A stretch of 64,000 nt of DNA from contig JABAKD010000026.1 in NCBI GenBank assembly GCA_012845835.1, positions 9,675,699 through 9,739,698 on the forward strand, read 5' to 3'. Source of the DNA: Undaria pinnatifida (Eukaryota > Sar > Phaeophyceae > Laminariales > Alariaceae). Shown here piece by piece: positions 23,518-33,544 of this stretch (its first letter is position 1; each line of letters begins with the position of its first letter). The notes below the pieces were generated by a model, which did no database searches, was not told the origin of the DNA, and saw only the letters and a list, made by a program, of their open reading frames with translations. The position numbers and the translations under genes were made by a program.

Positions 23518-23655
23518 CTTTTATTACAAGGGAAAGGATGGGTTATGGTGGCTTGGAAAAAACAGCGCGAGCACTACAGAGGACAAGGTATATCTGGTCC
23601 GCTTTCTGGACGACCCGGGACCGATTAAACTTCCTCTTCCCCCGCGCGCTACACG
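23518..23655 (+). pseudogene. C-terminal tail after the chromodomain, shifted frame
   Basis: After a shift out of the pol frame, 46 codons read an aromatic, beta-strand-like segment (VAHFYYKGKDGLWWLGK, then VYLVRFLDDPG) before a stop. The spacing of aromatic pairs and a final acidic strand is reminiscent of SH3-like or Tudor-type barrels. Retroelement 2 has a comparable segment in the same place (48274-48438). The fold is my inference; the frame itself is clear. Confidence 0.45.
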
Positions 23656-24663
23656 ACTTTATTAGGAGCCGTACGAGGTTCTTGGTGCTTGCAAGTTCAC
23701 ATCGCCAGTGTGTTTCCTCGGGGAATCCAACTTAACGTAGACGAATCTCGAGGGGCGGCCGTGGCCAGTTGACTTCCAAGCCACCACCGCTCCTCGGTAG
23801 TTCTTCATTTGTTTGAGTTATGAGTTTAGCGTCTTTGTCATGGGGCTGTTCGTAGTGTCATGCGGGTCTTTGTCGAGTTTTGGGGCGGCTCTTTCCATTT
23901 TTTTTTCTGTCCTACCGAACCCCCTGCTCAGTGCCGGGTCAGGGTTCGGGTAAAACGCCGCTAGCTGAGGCGCAGGGCTGTCGCCTTTTCGTCATTGTTC
24001 AATTCCGCCCTGCCGACGCCCTCTTCAGCCCAGAGCCGGGGGGCGACCAGGGTACCCTGTTCGCGCGTAACGTGGTACAGGGCTATGTACGGGTCTGTGT
24101 GTCATTTCTTTTATCTTTTATGTGTTGTATTTGTTCTACTTTGTTTTTTTCGTCTAAACACTTCCTCCCCTAGCGGGGCTATAGGTGTTGCCACCTTCCA
24201 TCCCAAGTATTTGTCGTTTTCTCGTCTAACCCCCTGCCTTGCCGATGGCCCGCGGGAGGTTTTTCGCATGACTTCTCCCTTGTGTTAGCACCTGTGTTCC
24301 CCCCTCATGTCGACGAGGGCTCGCCTCGCCATAGTACCTTTTCTGTGGTTGGTTTGCCGTAGAGCCTTTTCTGCCCCCCTCGCCACACCGGCGGCATGCG
24401 GCAGATTCTAGAGTCTTTTCTGCCCCCCCCGCCACACCGGCGACATGCGACAGGTTTTCGATGGGTGACTATTGCCTTGTTGTAGGGTCTGCGTTTCTTT
24501 TTACTGAGTTCCTTTGCGTGTTCCTAGCTCCATAGCCAGACGGTTAGAGGTGTGGGAGTGGGTTTTGAGGAGCCGAATCTTCGACTCATGGTCTAGTTCG
24601 TAGAACCGGAGTTTCCCCGAATCTCCCAAATTTTTGCATATGCGACTCATCAGGGTGGGCTAG
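23656..24663 (+). other. 3' untranslated region of retroelement 1
   Basis: A T- and C-rich kilobase without a supportable gene. A ~56 bp near-duplicate built on CTTTTCTGCCCCCCTCGCCACACCGGCG occurs at about 24366 and 24415. Just before the 3' LTR a short purine-rich AGGGTGGG (24648-24660 region) is the only candidate polypurine tract, and it is weak. Confidence 0.5.
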
Positions 24664-24933
24664 TGTTAAGATACGGCCTCGAAAGGCCTGTAATTATCCG
24701 AATTTAAGATCATTTGGATGGGTTTCGTATGATAATGTTGGTGTTTTATATTCGGGAAAGTTAGGAAGTAGATCGGAAGCACGTGGCTCCGATCTCAGAA
24801 GCTATCCCGGGCTCTGGTGGAAACGAATATAGCTACATCTCTACGAAGGAAACGAAAGTGAGTACTCTCCGAGGACCTGCTCAATTGGCAGATCTGCAGG
24901 GGGCACTCTGTGTTCCCCACCTTTAATTTAACA
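24664..24933 (+). repeat. 3' LTR of retroelement 1
   Basis: 270 bp, TGTTAAG...TTTAACA, collinear with the 5' LTR. The AATAAA of the 5' copy reads AATATA here (24826-24831), so the copy that would supply the 3' end signal carries the variant. Target-side sequence CGTGTGTGCGCC follows directly. Confidence 0.9.
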
Positions 24934-25079
24934 CGTGTGTGCGCCACAGCGATCGACGATATAGCAGTATCATAAAAAATTAGGATCTTCTGCACAAATA
25001 TCTCGTGGTACCTATTACTACGCATACGCACGTCAGACGCAAGTCAATTGGAAAAAAGCAATAAAAAAAAGAAAAGACA
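24934..25079 (+). repeat. Duplicated block D3, right part
   Basis: It continues the D3 homology (GCGCCACAGC, ATCGACGATA.AGCAGTATC) seen uninterrupted at 28585-28640. It then joins sequence that matches about 29320-29410 and, inverted, about 7560-7700. Confidence 0.65.
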
Positions 25080-27280
25080 GAGAAGAAAGAAAAGGGGTAT
25101 TATATTCCGATTCAAGATCACCCTGTGTCAAGTGGAAGCAGGCGCTGATTGCCCTTATCTGTTGCGGGCAATGTATATGGCTGTTAGTACCTGGTATGCC
25201 GGGACATGGCTCTTTGGCCGCTCTTTTAACGTGACGGTCTGGGCACCAACAGTTTTAACTTCATGGATTCATCCCGAGGTCAAACGATCTGTACGAATGG
25301 CCGTCCAATGGCATCGCCTGCCCTACGCGAGTAGTATGAAAAAAAATTCCGTGAAAATTTTAGCGAGCTAAGGTTTCTGATCCAATAACCGAATGAAATC
25401 GAGACTTTTAGCGATTTTGTTCGCTGCCGGATAAGCGACCAAGAGGTGATTATTCGGGCAGAAAATATTCTATGATTATTCGACCATTATGCCATTGAGT
25501 CAAATACGCACTGTTTTGGGTTATTATGCTCGAGTCGAGCCAGTCTTAGTTCCACATATTATGATGTCGTTTTTATTTGAACACCCTGTTTTTGTTCGAA
25601 ATTAAGTGTGCTTGTAATAGGGGGGCCATGAATCCTGGATGCAAATGGCTTTAATTCATCCCTTTATGTTGCGTTTCGTGCTGTTGTTGTTGTTCAAGCA
25701 AGTGTTTCCGATCGTCATTTTGAGCGTGCTTGGTCGGCACGCCAACCTGAGGTAGGCTTAAAATCGGTATTTTGTGCGATCTATCATGCAAATAACTCAT
25801 TAAACTGCGCTCGCTTTGCGAATGTATGCCATATGCGAGAAGTGTGCGAGAAAAACCGATTCCGTAGAGAAAACTATGGCTTTATTGTGTCGAAGCCTAC
25901 CAGCCAGTCACGAGAAATAAACCAATGGAGCCGGGGTTGACACGTCGTGCGGCGAGGTATCGACCCGGGAGATCATCGTTATAGCTCCCGCGTTGTTGGA
26001 GCTGTAGAGATTCGGAGGATTTATGAAACGGGGACGGGGCCCTATTTCCCCCGTGTGTGACGGAACTGCCCCCCATCGGTTGGTGAGCCTCCATCATCCT
26101 CTTAGGGTGAGGGGCCGCTGTGGAGCTTGAACCAATCAGCGATTCTAGCCAATGGAACTGGGGTTTCCACACCGTGGGGGGCGATGTCGACCCGAGAGAA
26201 CTTGTTTTTTTCTCTTGTTTGTCTAATGTTTAGATACATGGAATAAGCCCTGGACCGGGGGTGGGACCCTATCGTCCCCGGGTGGAGCTGGCTCTATAAT
26301 ATACGGACCCCAGCGAACCAGATCATCCGGTCGATGGCATTGGGGATTTCCACACTGTGCGTGGAGGCATCAATTCTGGTGATATACCCGTGTTCGTTCT
26401 CGGGCTGTCGGAGTTGTATATATGTGAATGGATTATGATTCTGGGAATGAACCCTATCGTCCCCAGATGACGATTACTTTATGTACGATCTCCGGCGAAT
26501 GAGCGACCAGCAATCAGAATAAAAGGCCATACCAGGTATATTCGTTAATATTTTCGTCTAAAACTCCATCTAGCCTGCAATTTTAACTAACAAATTCTTA
26601 GTTCTTCAGTGCTATCGCGTACTCCTAATATTCCATCGACCGGACAAGAGCGGTCTACAGCAACAAGGTAGTATCATTATTACACTAGTATTCGAGGAAT
26701 TGAATGGCGAAGGCAGCGACACCGTGTTGCACGCCTAGAACACCGCCAGCAAGTCTCTTTACAATCACTATACACACACAGAATCACAGTCGGTCTGCGA
26801 GCCTCTGGTCTAGATATGATGGTATCATGCATGTAGCAGCAGAAGCTGGCTCAGTGCGCGCCTGTCAGTGGCTACGTAGAGAACATGCAGCAAACAGTTG
26901 GCCCTCTCTATGCTGGCCCTGGATGCTTAGTTGAGTCGAAACGTCAAGAAACGCGCTCGAGACGTATCTTCGTGGCCAGACTAGAGTGTCAGTCTGCGTG
27001 TGCTCGGGTTTATCTGGGATTCATCCAATCGTAATATATATGATGAAGCTCAGAATCGTATTCACGCAAGAAACGGAGAAACGGAGGAAACGACAGAAGT
27101 AAGTAGTCGACTGTTTGTCTGTCTTTATCAATCTCTTGGCATTACTTTGCGTTCTACACGCGTAGGCTATGTGTTGTGTGGTAACGGTTTATACTCTCTA
27201 TCGAGTATTGAATCGAACAAGTCGAAGTGCTGCCCTGCCCTACCCGGAGCATGGCACCCATTCGGAGCCCTTGCATATAT
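25080..27280 (+). repeat. Long dispersed repeat R, copy 2
   Basis: Full-length relative of 3100-5235, including the internal degenerate trimer (about 25910-26510), the ankyrin-like remnant (26704-26934, HVAAEAGSVRACQWLRREHA) and a truncated hairpin element near 27225-27265. No polymerase or transposase is encoded. Confidence 0.75.
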
Positions 27281-27314
27281 ATTTATCGATTTTTTTTCGT
27301 ACGGGACAGGGATT

Positions 27315-27490
27315 TGGTCACGAGTTTTTGGGAGCAGTCTCGGTATTAGATTCTAGAAACTGGAATTCTCGCTTCGTTCGAGCGCCGTCTTCGGGGGGCG
27401 GCTCAAACGCCTCTCGCTCTTCTTCATCCGTTCCGCAACTGGCCGAGATCGGGTATGTGTGCAGATCGAGACAAGCGAGAAGTAAGCAAT
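27315..27490 (+). repeat. Dispersed repeat B, copy 4
   Basis: A decayed B core with the CTTCGGGGGGCGGCTC hairpin half, followed by the GGGCAGTATACGCCCGA continuation shared with copy 3. Confidence 0.6.
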
Positions 27491-28640
27491 TTTTTGTATT
27501 CTGGGCAGTATACGCCCGACCTATTCTAGGATCTTGGAAAATATGTAGAGTTTGAACGAAAAAAACACATGGGAAACCATTAATTCCAAGTTGGCGTCAT
27601 TTCCAAATTGACTTCCTGTTTCGTCCCGACAACACTTTTTTCATGGTCACACCGAGCTCGAAGCGTTTGGCCTATTGTCGTACGACTGCTGTGCCGTTAC
27701 TTTTCGATGTCGGATTTCGCGGATAAATACGTTTGTTCCAGCGTTCGTTGTCTTCGAGGGCGGCCGTTCCCTACCCAACGACATCATTACACCCAGTGTT
27801 CGTGCGGATCATTCACCCTAGAGAGGTACAACTTATTTTGCAGGCACAGACTGTCAGATAGAGTAAACCAAACATTCGCAATTGATTAAGCTTAAAAGCA
27901 AGTGAAATGCTAGCGTACCGGGTACGAGAACACAACAACACACGCCAGACCACAGAAATAGCAAATATACACACTGAACGGAGTCGCTTTGTAAAATCAC
28001 ATTTAAAATTACGAGAAACAATGTTTTGTCAGGCTTTTTCATCGCCGCCGCAAAGAGTCGTTTCGTATATATTGGGTTTTGCAGTTTCCGCGCACAGACT
28101 GACTAACATCACCCTGTTGACCCTGATAGCTACATTGTAGTTGTAATGGGAGTCACCGACCTAAATCCTTAATGAGGACACACAGCCCGTAATACGCACG
28201 ATCGGAGTATCACACACAGTATGCAAAGATGAGTTCGACAAAGTCTTCGATCTCACAGCGCGAGTGCATTTTCATGTTTTATTATATTGGTCCACGATCC
28301 ACGATCCATCTTTCAGGACCGCCCAATAAATATTCCACACTAATTCCATGTATATGTTACCCCACAAGCGAAACGTGGATGCACTTCTAAAGGTAGGTTT
28401 GTTTCTCATGGTAGTAGTTTTTTTTATCGCATTGATGTGTAGTTGCAAGAATTGTGCTGCCTACTGAATGTTGTGCGCCAGCAATTATTTAGTTTAGGGA
28501 TCTTCTTGAAAATAAATGTCATTTCGTGTTTGCCAGGGAATAACTGATGATACAAAGTAATAGGGATCTTCTGACCAATATGTGCTGTGTGTGCGCCACA
28601 GCAATCGACGATAGAGCAGTATCATAAAAAAATGGGATCT
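27491..28640 (+). repeat. Duplicated block D3, copy 2 (contains the empty site of retroelement 1)
   Basis: Collinear with 10790-11669 plus 24934-25010. At 28575-28600 the sequence reads straight through GTGCTGTGTGTGCGCCACAG, where the paralogue is split by retroelement 1. It is interrupted by an inverted repeat A at 28076-28282. Confidence 0.8.
28076..28282 (-). mobile_element. Repeat A, inserted copy with 8 bp target duplication
   Basis: The paralogue at about 11320 reads continuously through GTATATTGGTCCACG. Here 207 bp of repeat A, in reverse orientation, lie between two copies of TATATTGG (28068-28075 and 28283-28290). This fixes the element boundaries and shows it moved as a discrete unit. 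I see no terminal inverted repeats, A/B boxes or poly-A end, so the class is open. An 8 bp duplication is typical of hAT-type transposition, but that alone is not enough. Confidence 0.8.
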
Positions 28641-29019
28641 TCTTCACCAGTACTTCATGTGCGCCAGTAATCGGCGATACAGCAGTAGGAGTGAAATAAT
28701 AGGTGTTACGGCGTGCTAGGCCTCCTACAACCACCGATGACCCTGGCATGTAGGCAGTGGGCAGCTCCTCTTCCCAGCCAACGAATCTTGGTGTATTCGT
28801 ACTTCTCGCGCAGTGCCTGATCACGCTCGGGTAGTTTGACCTGCGGTGTATAGCACCGCTGTCCTCCCTGCAGTACCGGTACTAGCATGTATGTATGTGT
28901 TTCTTGTGACGTGCGGTTCTCTTCGAGGTGCTCCTGTTATTTCAGGTTTGATACTAAACGACAACAGCTGTTCAGACAAGCTACACCAACTAGAAATTAC
29001 AGCAGCACCGTGGAGCATT
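28641..29019. other. Unassigned DNA
   Basis: No gene and no repeat shared with other parts of the window were recognised. Confidence 0.35.
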
Positions 29020-29404
29020 GTGGTTGTTCTCGCATTATTTAGTCGCAAAATCAAGAGTCTGTGGGCACGGAACAGGCTCCAGTCACATTCTGAAGTGGAC
29101 GAATACCCCGAGAAAAAACACAAACAAAACCAAAAGTGGTACACGCATATATTATAGCAGACGCAATTCATGCCTCTGCCAGGAAAATGTAAAAAATGAA
29201 ATCGAAATCGGGAGTCAGCCTACAATATGCCGGGTCCATACTGCTACATTCGTCGGACTACTCGCGCCTGAAAATACCGACTACACCGCTTGCTACCCAG
29301 AAAAAAAACTACCACGTATATATTACACGTGGTACCTATCACTACGAATACACACGTCAGACGCCAATCAAACGGAAAGAAACAAAAGAAGCGAAATACA
29401 AGGC
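29020..29404 (-). repeat. Inverted copy of a duplicated-block segment
   Basis: In reverse orientation this matches 7560-7950 and 31215-31800, for example ACTACCACGTATATATTACACGT against ACGTGTAATATATACGTGGTAGT written in shorter pieces. With the direct copy at 31215-31800 it forms a large inverted repeat with a ~1.8 kb spacer. Confidence 0.6.
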
Positions 29405-29800
29405 AGAGAAGAAAGAAAAGGGGTTTTATATTACGATTCATGATCACCCTGTGTCGAGCCGAAGAAGGTGCTCATTGCTCTCATAGACCGTACATAGCTG
29501 TTAGTATGCCGGGACATGGCCATTTGACCGCTCTGCTTATGTCCCGAATGGCTTTATCTTGACTCTCTGGATACCAACTGCAAAGACTCATCCCAAGGTC
29601 GAGCGTTCAGTGTGAATTACGGTCGTACGGCAATTTTTAGCCTTACGCAAGAAGTATGCAAGAAAACCCGCGAAAATATTAGCGAGCTTAATTTAGGTTT
29701 TTGATCCAATAAGCCAATGAAATCGGTACTTTTAGCGGTTTTTTCCGGTGCCGGTTAAGCGACAAAGCGGTGATTATTTGGGCAGCGAATAAAAAAATCT
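29405..29800 (+). repeat. Long dispersed repeat R, 5' fragment
   Basis: Matches 3100-3480 and 25085-25490 and stops abruptly at the AT-rich junction before repeat B copy 5. Confidence 0.7.
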
Positions 29801-29830
29801 ATATAAAATCCTTCTTTGGTGTCAGGGGTT

Positions 29831-30165
29831 TGGTCAGGAGTTTTTTTTTGTCTCGGCCGAAGTATGCGATTCGCGGTACTGGAATTCTCGGTCGAATATT
29901 GCTTCGTTCGAGCGCCGCCTTCGGGGGGCGGTTTCAACGCCCCTCGCCCTGCCGCGTCCGTTTCGCACATCGACGTGAACGCGGACGGATGCAGAGCGAG
30001 ACAAGCGAGAAGTTGCAAAAATACCGCATGTCGAGGAGGAATTTTGAAAATTCTGGTTGAATCTTAATGTCTGCAACGCCTGGATAATTTACAAAATTGG
30101 CATCATTTCCAAACGGTACTTGATAATGTTTGGATTTTTGCGGTGGCATACTCTCGAGCGTTAGT
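29831..30165 (+). repeat. Dispersed repeat B, copy 5 (long form)
   Basis: B core with GCCGCC...GGCGGC hairpin plus the long extension ending GGTGGCATACTCTCGAGCG. It is the closest relative of copy 2 at 5271-5580. Confidence 0.7.
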
Positions 30166-31496
30166 TTCTTTGCTGTACATACAGTACTTTTTTTCTAGTT
30201 CGTTTGGTTCTTGCTCGGCCTTTATTGTTTTTGTTTCTACTCGTTTAGCCAGTTGGAAATTCAATTTTTTAGTGTGGGTTTACCTAAAACGTAACACAAA
30301 TTACGACGAAATCCAACTACTTCGTGACACAAATTTCCGACGGCAAGACGTTTCCTGACAAAATTATTCCCAAATCATGATATTTTCACGTAACAAAATC
30401 TCGGCACAACCAAGCAGGTAGAGCCGTCTCTTCGGCCTTTGGCCCTGGCTTTAGCACGGCCGCTGACACTCCAGGCAGCCTCTGCTGTAGGCATGAATAG
30501 TGCGGTTGATTCGCAGCGAACTATCCCGTTGTGCTCGTTTCTATGTGGCCATTGTCCATGCCATTTCGTGTCACCTTCCTTCTGTTTTGAGCTCGTCGTC
30601 GTACCGTTGAGGCACGAGGAAACGTACGTGCTGGGTGAGAACAGCAGTATGTACGACGCGCACGAACGCCAATTGACGACATTGGCAAACACACAACAGC
30701 AGGTGTAGCAGCAGTAGCCAAAGGGCGAACCTTCTAGCACATACTGCAGCAACTAGTAGCAACCAGAACCACAGCAGATAGCTCAAAGTGCAGTACAAGT
30801 GCCGTTGGCAACGTTAGGCGTACAGGCATCACTCTGTCCAATATATAACAACAGCCGTTTCATCTATATACTGATGGAGAAAAAAATATTACTTTTCCTG
30901 TAAGAATAATACGTCGTACGAGCGGACGCTCTGGTGTGCTGCTGCCGTGAGACCATCGAGGCCACCGCATGTTTTACCTAAACAAGAGCCAACAAGAGGC
31001 AGGGCGCAGGGCACAGGGGCCCCCAACACAGAGACACGTCACAACCACGGCCAGCTGTCGATCGCGTAGATGGCCGGTAGTCCGTGCTTCGGTGGGTGTA
31101 TCGGAAGTCGTTCGTATTACTTTTGTAGACCGTCGAAAACCCCGTGACATCCGGTTCTGGTGGCAGACTCGCCAGTAAACCCCCCCAATTATTTTTTTCC
31201 ATTATTTTTCTTATCCCATTGCCCCCATTTCTTTTCCTTTCTCTTCTTATTTATTCTTTGTTTCTTTTTTCCAATTGACTTGCGTCTGCTGTGCGTATGC
31301 CTAGTGATAGATCTACGTGTAATATATACGTGGTAGTCTTTCTTGGGTGGCAAGCGGTATAGTCGGTTTTTCCAGGCGCGAGTAATGAAACGTATGCACC
31401 GGTATGGACCCGGCACATCGTAGACTGACTCCTGATTTCACTTTTATATGTTTCTGGTGGAGGCATGAATTGCGTCAGCTGTGATATATGCGTGTA
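30166..31496 (+). repeat. Large duplicated block, copy 2, proximal part
   Basis: Collinear with about 5580-7830 but containing a single ~450 bp unit (30400-30850) where copy 1 has three. No gene was recognised. Confidence 0.65.
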
Positions 31497-31676
31497 CAGT
31501 AGGTGGCCCTATATAGTGCGGGTCACATAGTGCGGGTGTCCGATATTGTGCGGGTGAAATCGTTTAGCACAATATAGACCCCTCTATAGTGGCCGGTTTT
31601 TATATGGTGCGGGTGCCCGGTATAGTGCGGGTGAATTTTCGTGACACATACCCGCGCTATATAGGGCCACTTACTG
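31497..31676. mobile_element. 180 bp MITE with 20 bp TIRs and TA target site
   Basis: The ends read CAGTAGGTGGCCCTATATAG and, as reverse complement, CAGTAAGTGGCCCTATATAG: 20 bp terminal inverted repeats with one mismatch. The paralogue reads GCGTGTACCACC without the insert. Here the insert is preceded by TA and followed by AA, consistent with a TA duplication carrying one change. CAGT termini and a TA target are Tc1/mariner-type features. The interior has no coding capacity but holds about five copies of a TAGTGCGGGTG-like motif, plausible transposase-binding or subterminal repeats. Confidence 0.85.
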
Positions 31677-32288
31677 AACCACCTTGGGTTGTTTGTGTTT
31701 TTCCCTAGGGTATTCCTTAGCTCCAGAGCGACTGGAGCCTGTCATGTGACCATGGGCTTGACTATGCGAGTTAATGTGAGAACCACAACAACAGCAACTG
31801 AAATATGGCCTGTTTCTTGACCTTTAAGCTGCTTCCTGCAAATTTGGTTTTTCTGCCCACATGAGTTTGAACTTTTTCACTATTTTTTCTTCCTTTTTGT
31901 CTAGTAAGTTGAACTTCCTACCATTTGCCGCTAATTTGCCGCCTCTATGCATTAGTTGCGGAACGGTCCAGCTTTCGCTTTCCTTTGATTCTCACCATTT
32001 GTTTTGTACTTGACGAAGCTTCATCGGCTGGAATCTGGGCTTGGCTCATCAGCTCCACACCGCCCAGCACCCCATCGCAACGCTATAGCTCACAGCAACG
32101 AAGCACCGTGCAGTGCCCTACGATGCCCTGCGGCTCAGCTCAGCAGCGCGCCCCAGCGCAGCGCTAGCTCAGCAGAGAGAAGCGCTATGCTTTGCCGTGC
32201 TCTGCCGTCGCGGTCGTTCGTTATTCATGATATCTTAATCTCCGCGTACGCTGATATTTAGGTATTTGGCGCTTTATTTTATATCGCG
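31677..32288 (+). repeat. Large duplicated block, copy 2, middle part
   Basis: Collinear with about 7848-8428, including the CAGC-rich low-complexity tract (32055-32210). No gene was recognised. Confidence 0.6.
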
Positions 32289-33462
32289 ATATTTGTGTGG
32301 GCACTTTGTGCTGTCTAAAACTGAACATCGCGTTGTTTACTATTTCCACACTCGAGTCATCAAGGGCCCAAGACTCGAGACGAGACGAAGCAATGTTATT
32401 TGCCCCGTCCCGTCCGAGACCCCGAGCAGCGTAGGGCACAAGCAGCCAGGGGTGTGAGACGTGGCATGCACGGCATGGACCAGGTAACGTTGCCTGCGAC
32501 AACTGCTCGCCACAGCAGTATGGACGAGCGGACGGACGCTGGGCGAGACAAGCGAGAAGTGCGTTTATTTTTGTATTTGGGCGGTATACGCCTGAGCTGT
32601 TCTTGGATCTTGGCATATGTAGAGCTTGAACGAATAAAAAGGGGACAACGTTTCCAAATTGGCATCATTTCCCAATTTGAATCTATTTTTTTCCCCGGCG
32701 TCGCTTTTTTCATGGCGGCCTCGAAGAGCTGTTGGCGTTCTCCTGAGTACTACTAACTGTAGTACGGGGAGAGGGGAAAGCTCCGGAGATCCCTCTTACG
32801 AAGTCGGTGAGAATTATTTAAAAAAACTCGCAAACGTATTTGGTTGGTATTATAGAATATCCCACTACTGAGTTACTGAGTTACGTGACAGTGGGTAGTG
32901 CTGTGTCGTGAGTTCGATTCTCACCGCTTCATATTTGTCGTTTTCGAGCGTGCGCGCTGACGACATTATGAATGGTTATTTTGGTAGTTTAAAATGAATG
33001 TCATGTAGCACTACCCACTGACTGAGTCAAGTGATTAAGTAGCTCAGTGGGCAGTGCTGTAGGATTTCTCGGTCAAGTCACTCTGTTCGAAGGGCGCTGC
33101 CCAACGCCTTCCATATCCGTCCCCTATCATATATAGCTGATCGTGAACGCGTACTACGTACGGGAGGTAAGACACACATCCGAGAAAAGCGGGGACGAAT
33201 TTGGATTTTGGATTTCTGGACAGTTTTTTTTCCGAGAACGGGTAAGCGCGTGGCGTACTAACCAATAACGCAGCAGCAATATATACTTGGTACGCTGTTT
33301 TCAAATTCTGAGCTTCAAGAGCAGCAGTAGTAGTAGTAGTTGCTGTTGTACTCACATTAACTCGCATAATCAGGTCCGTGGTCACAGGATACAGGTTCCA
33401 TCAGTAGATAATAATGTTGACTGACACCATAGGCAACACCTCTCTGGGTAGGTAACTCGGCG
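32289..33462. repeat. 1.17 kb segment present only in copy 2 of the block
   Basis: Copy 1 joins ATATCGCG directly to TCAACCATCG (8421-8438). Here 1174 bp intervene. The insert contains the end and continuation of a repeat B copy (about 32520-32720), an inverted repeat with a tRNA T-arm-like sequence (32864-33047), and a reverse-oriented fragment of the 7880-7950 sequence (about 33340-33410). It may be a nested insertion or a segment deleted from copy 1. Confidence 0.6.
32864..33047. repeat. Inverted repeat with embedded T-arm-like hairpin
   Basis: GTGGGTAGTGCT (about 32891-32902) faces AGCACTACCCAC (33007-33018), and looser pairing extends ~25 bp outward. Inside lies GTGAG-TTCGATT-CTCAC (32908-32924), a perfect 5 bp stem with the 7-base TTCRANN loop of a tRNA T arm. 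The rest does not fold as a tRNA. Confidence 0.6.
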
Positions 33463-33544
33463 TCAACCATCGAAATATCATACAGTATGGAGGAGGAAAT
33501 ATAATCTCTATGCAAAGATCCTGTTTTGTTTTAATCAATTATCA
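33463..33544 (+). repeat. Large duplicated block, copy 2, short link
   Basis: Collinear with 8429-8510. Confidence 0.6.

Larger units (their letters stand above)
11670..24933 (+). mobile_element. Retroelement 1: chromodomain Ty3/Gypsy-type LTR retrotransposon
   Basis: Two direct LTRs (11670-11943 and 24664-24933), each starting TGTTAAG and ending in CA, enclose 12.7 kb. Interior order: leader with minisatellites, decayed gag, repeat-rich DNA without recognisable protease, reverse transcriptase or RNase H, then integrase, chromodomain, tail and 3' untranslated DNA. Integrase precedes the 3' LTR with no polymerase after it, and its C-terminus has GPY and chromodomain signatures, which are Ty3/Gypsy chromovirus features. 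The flanks are TGTG (left) and CGTG (right), which I read as a 4 bp target duplication with one transition. The uninterrupted site exists at 28575-28600. The LTRs differ at roughly ten positions plus a small indel, so the insertion is not recent. Every open frame is broken. Confidence 0.9.
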
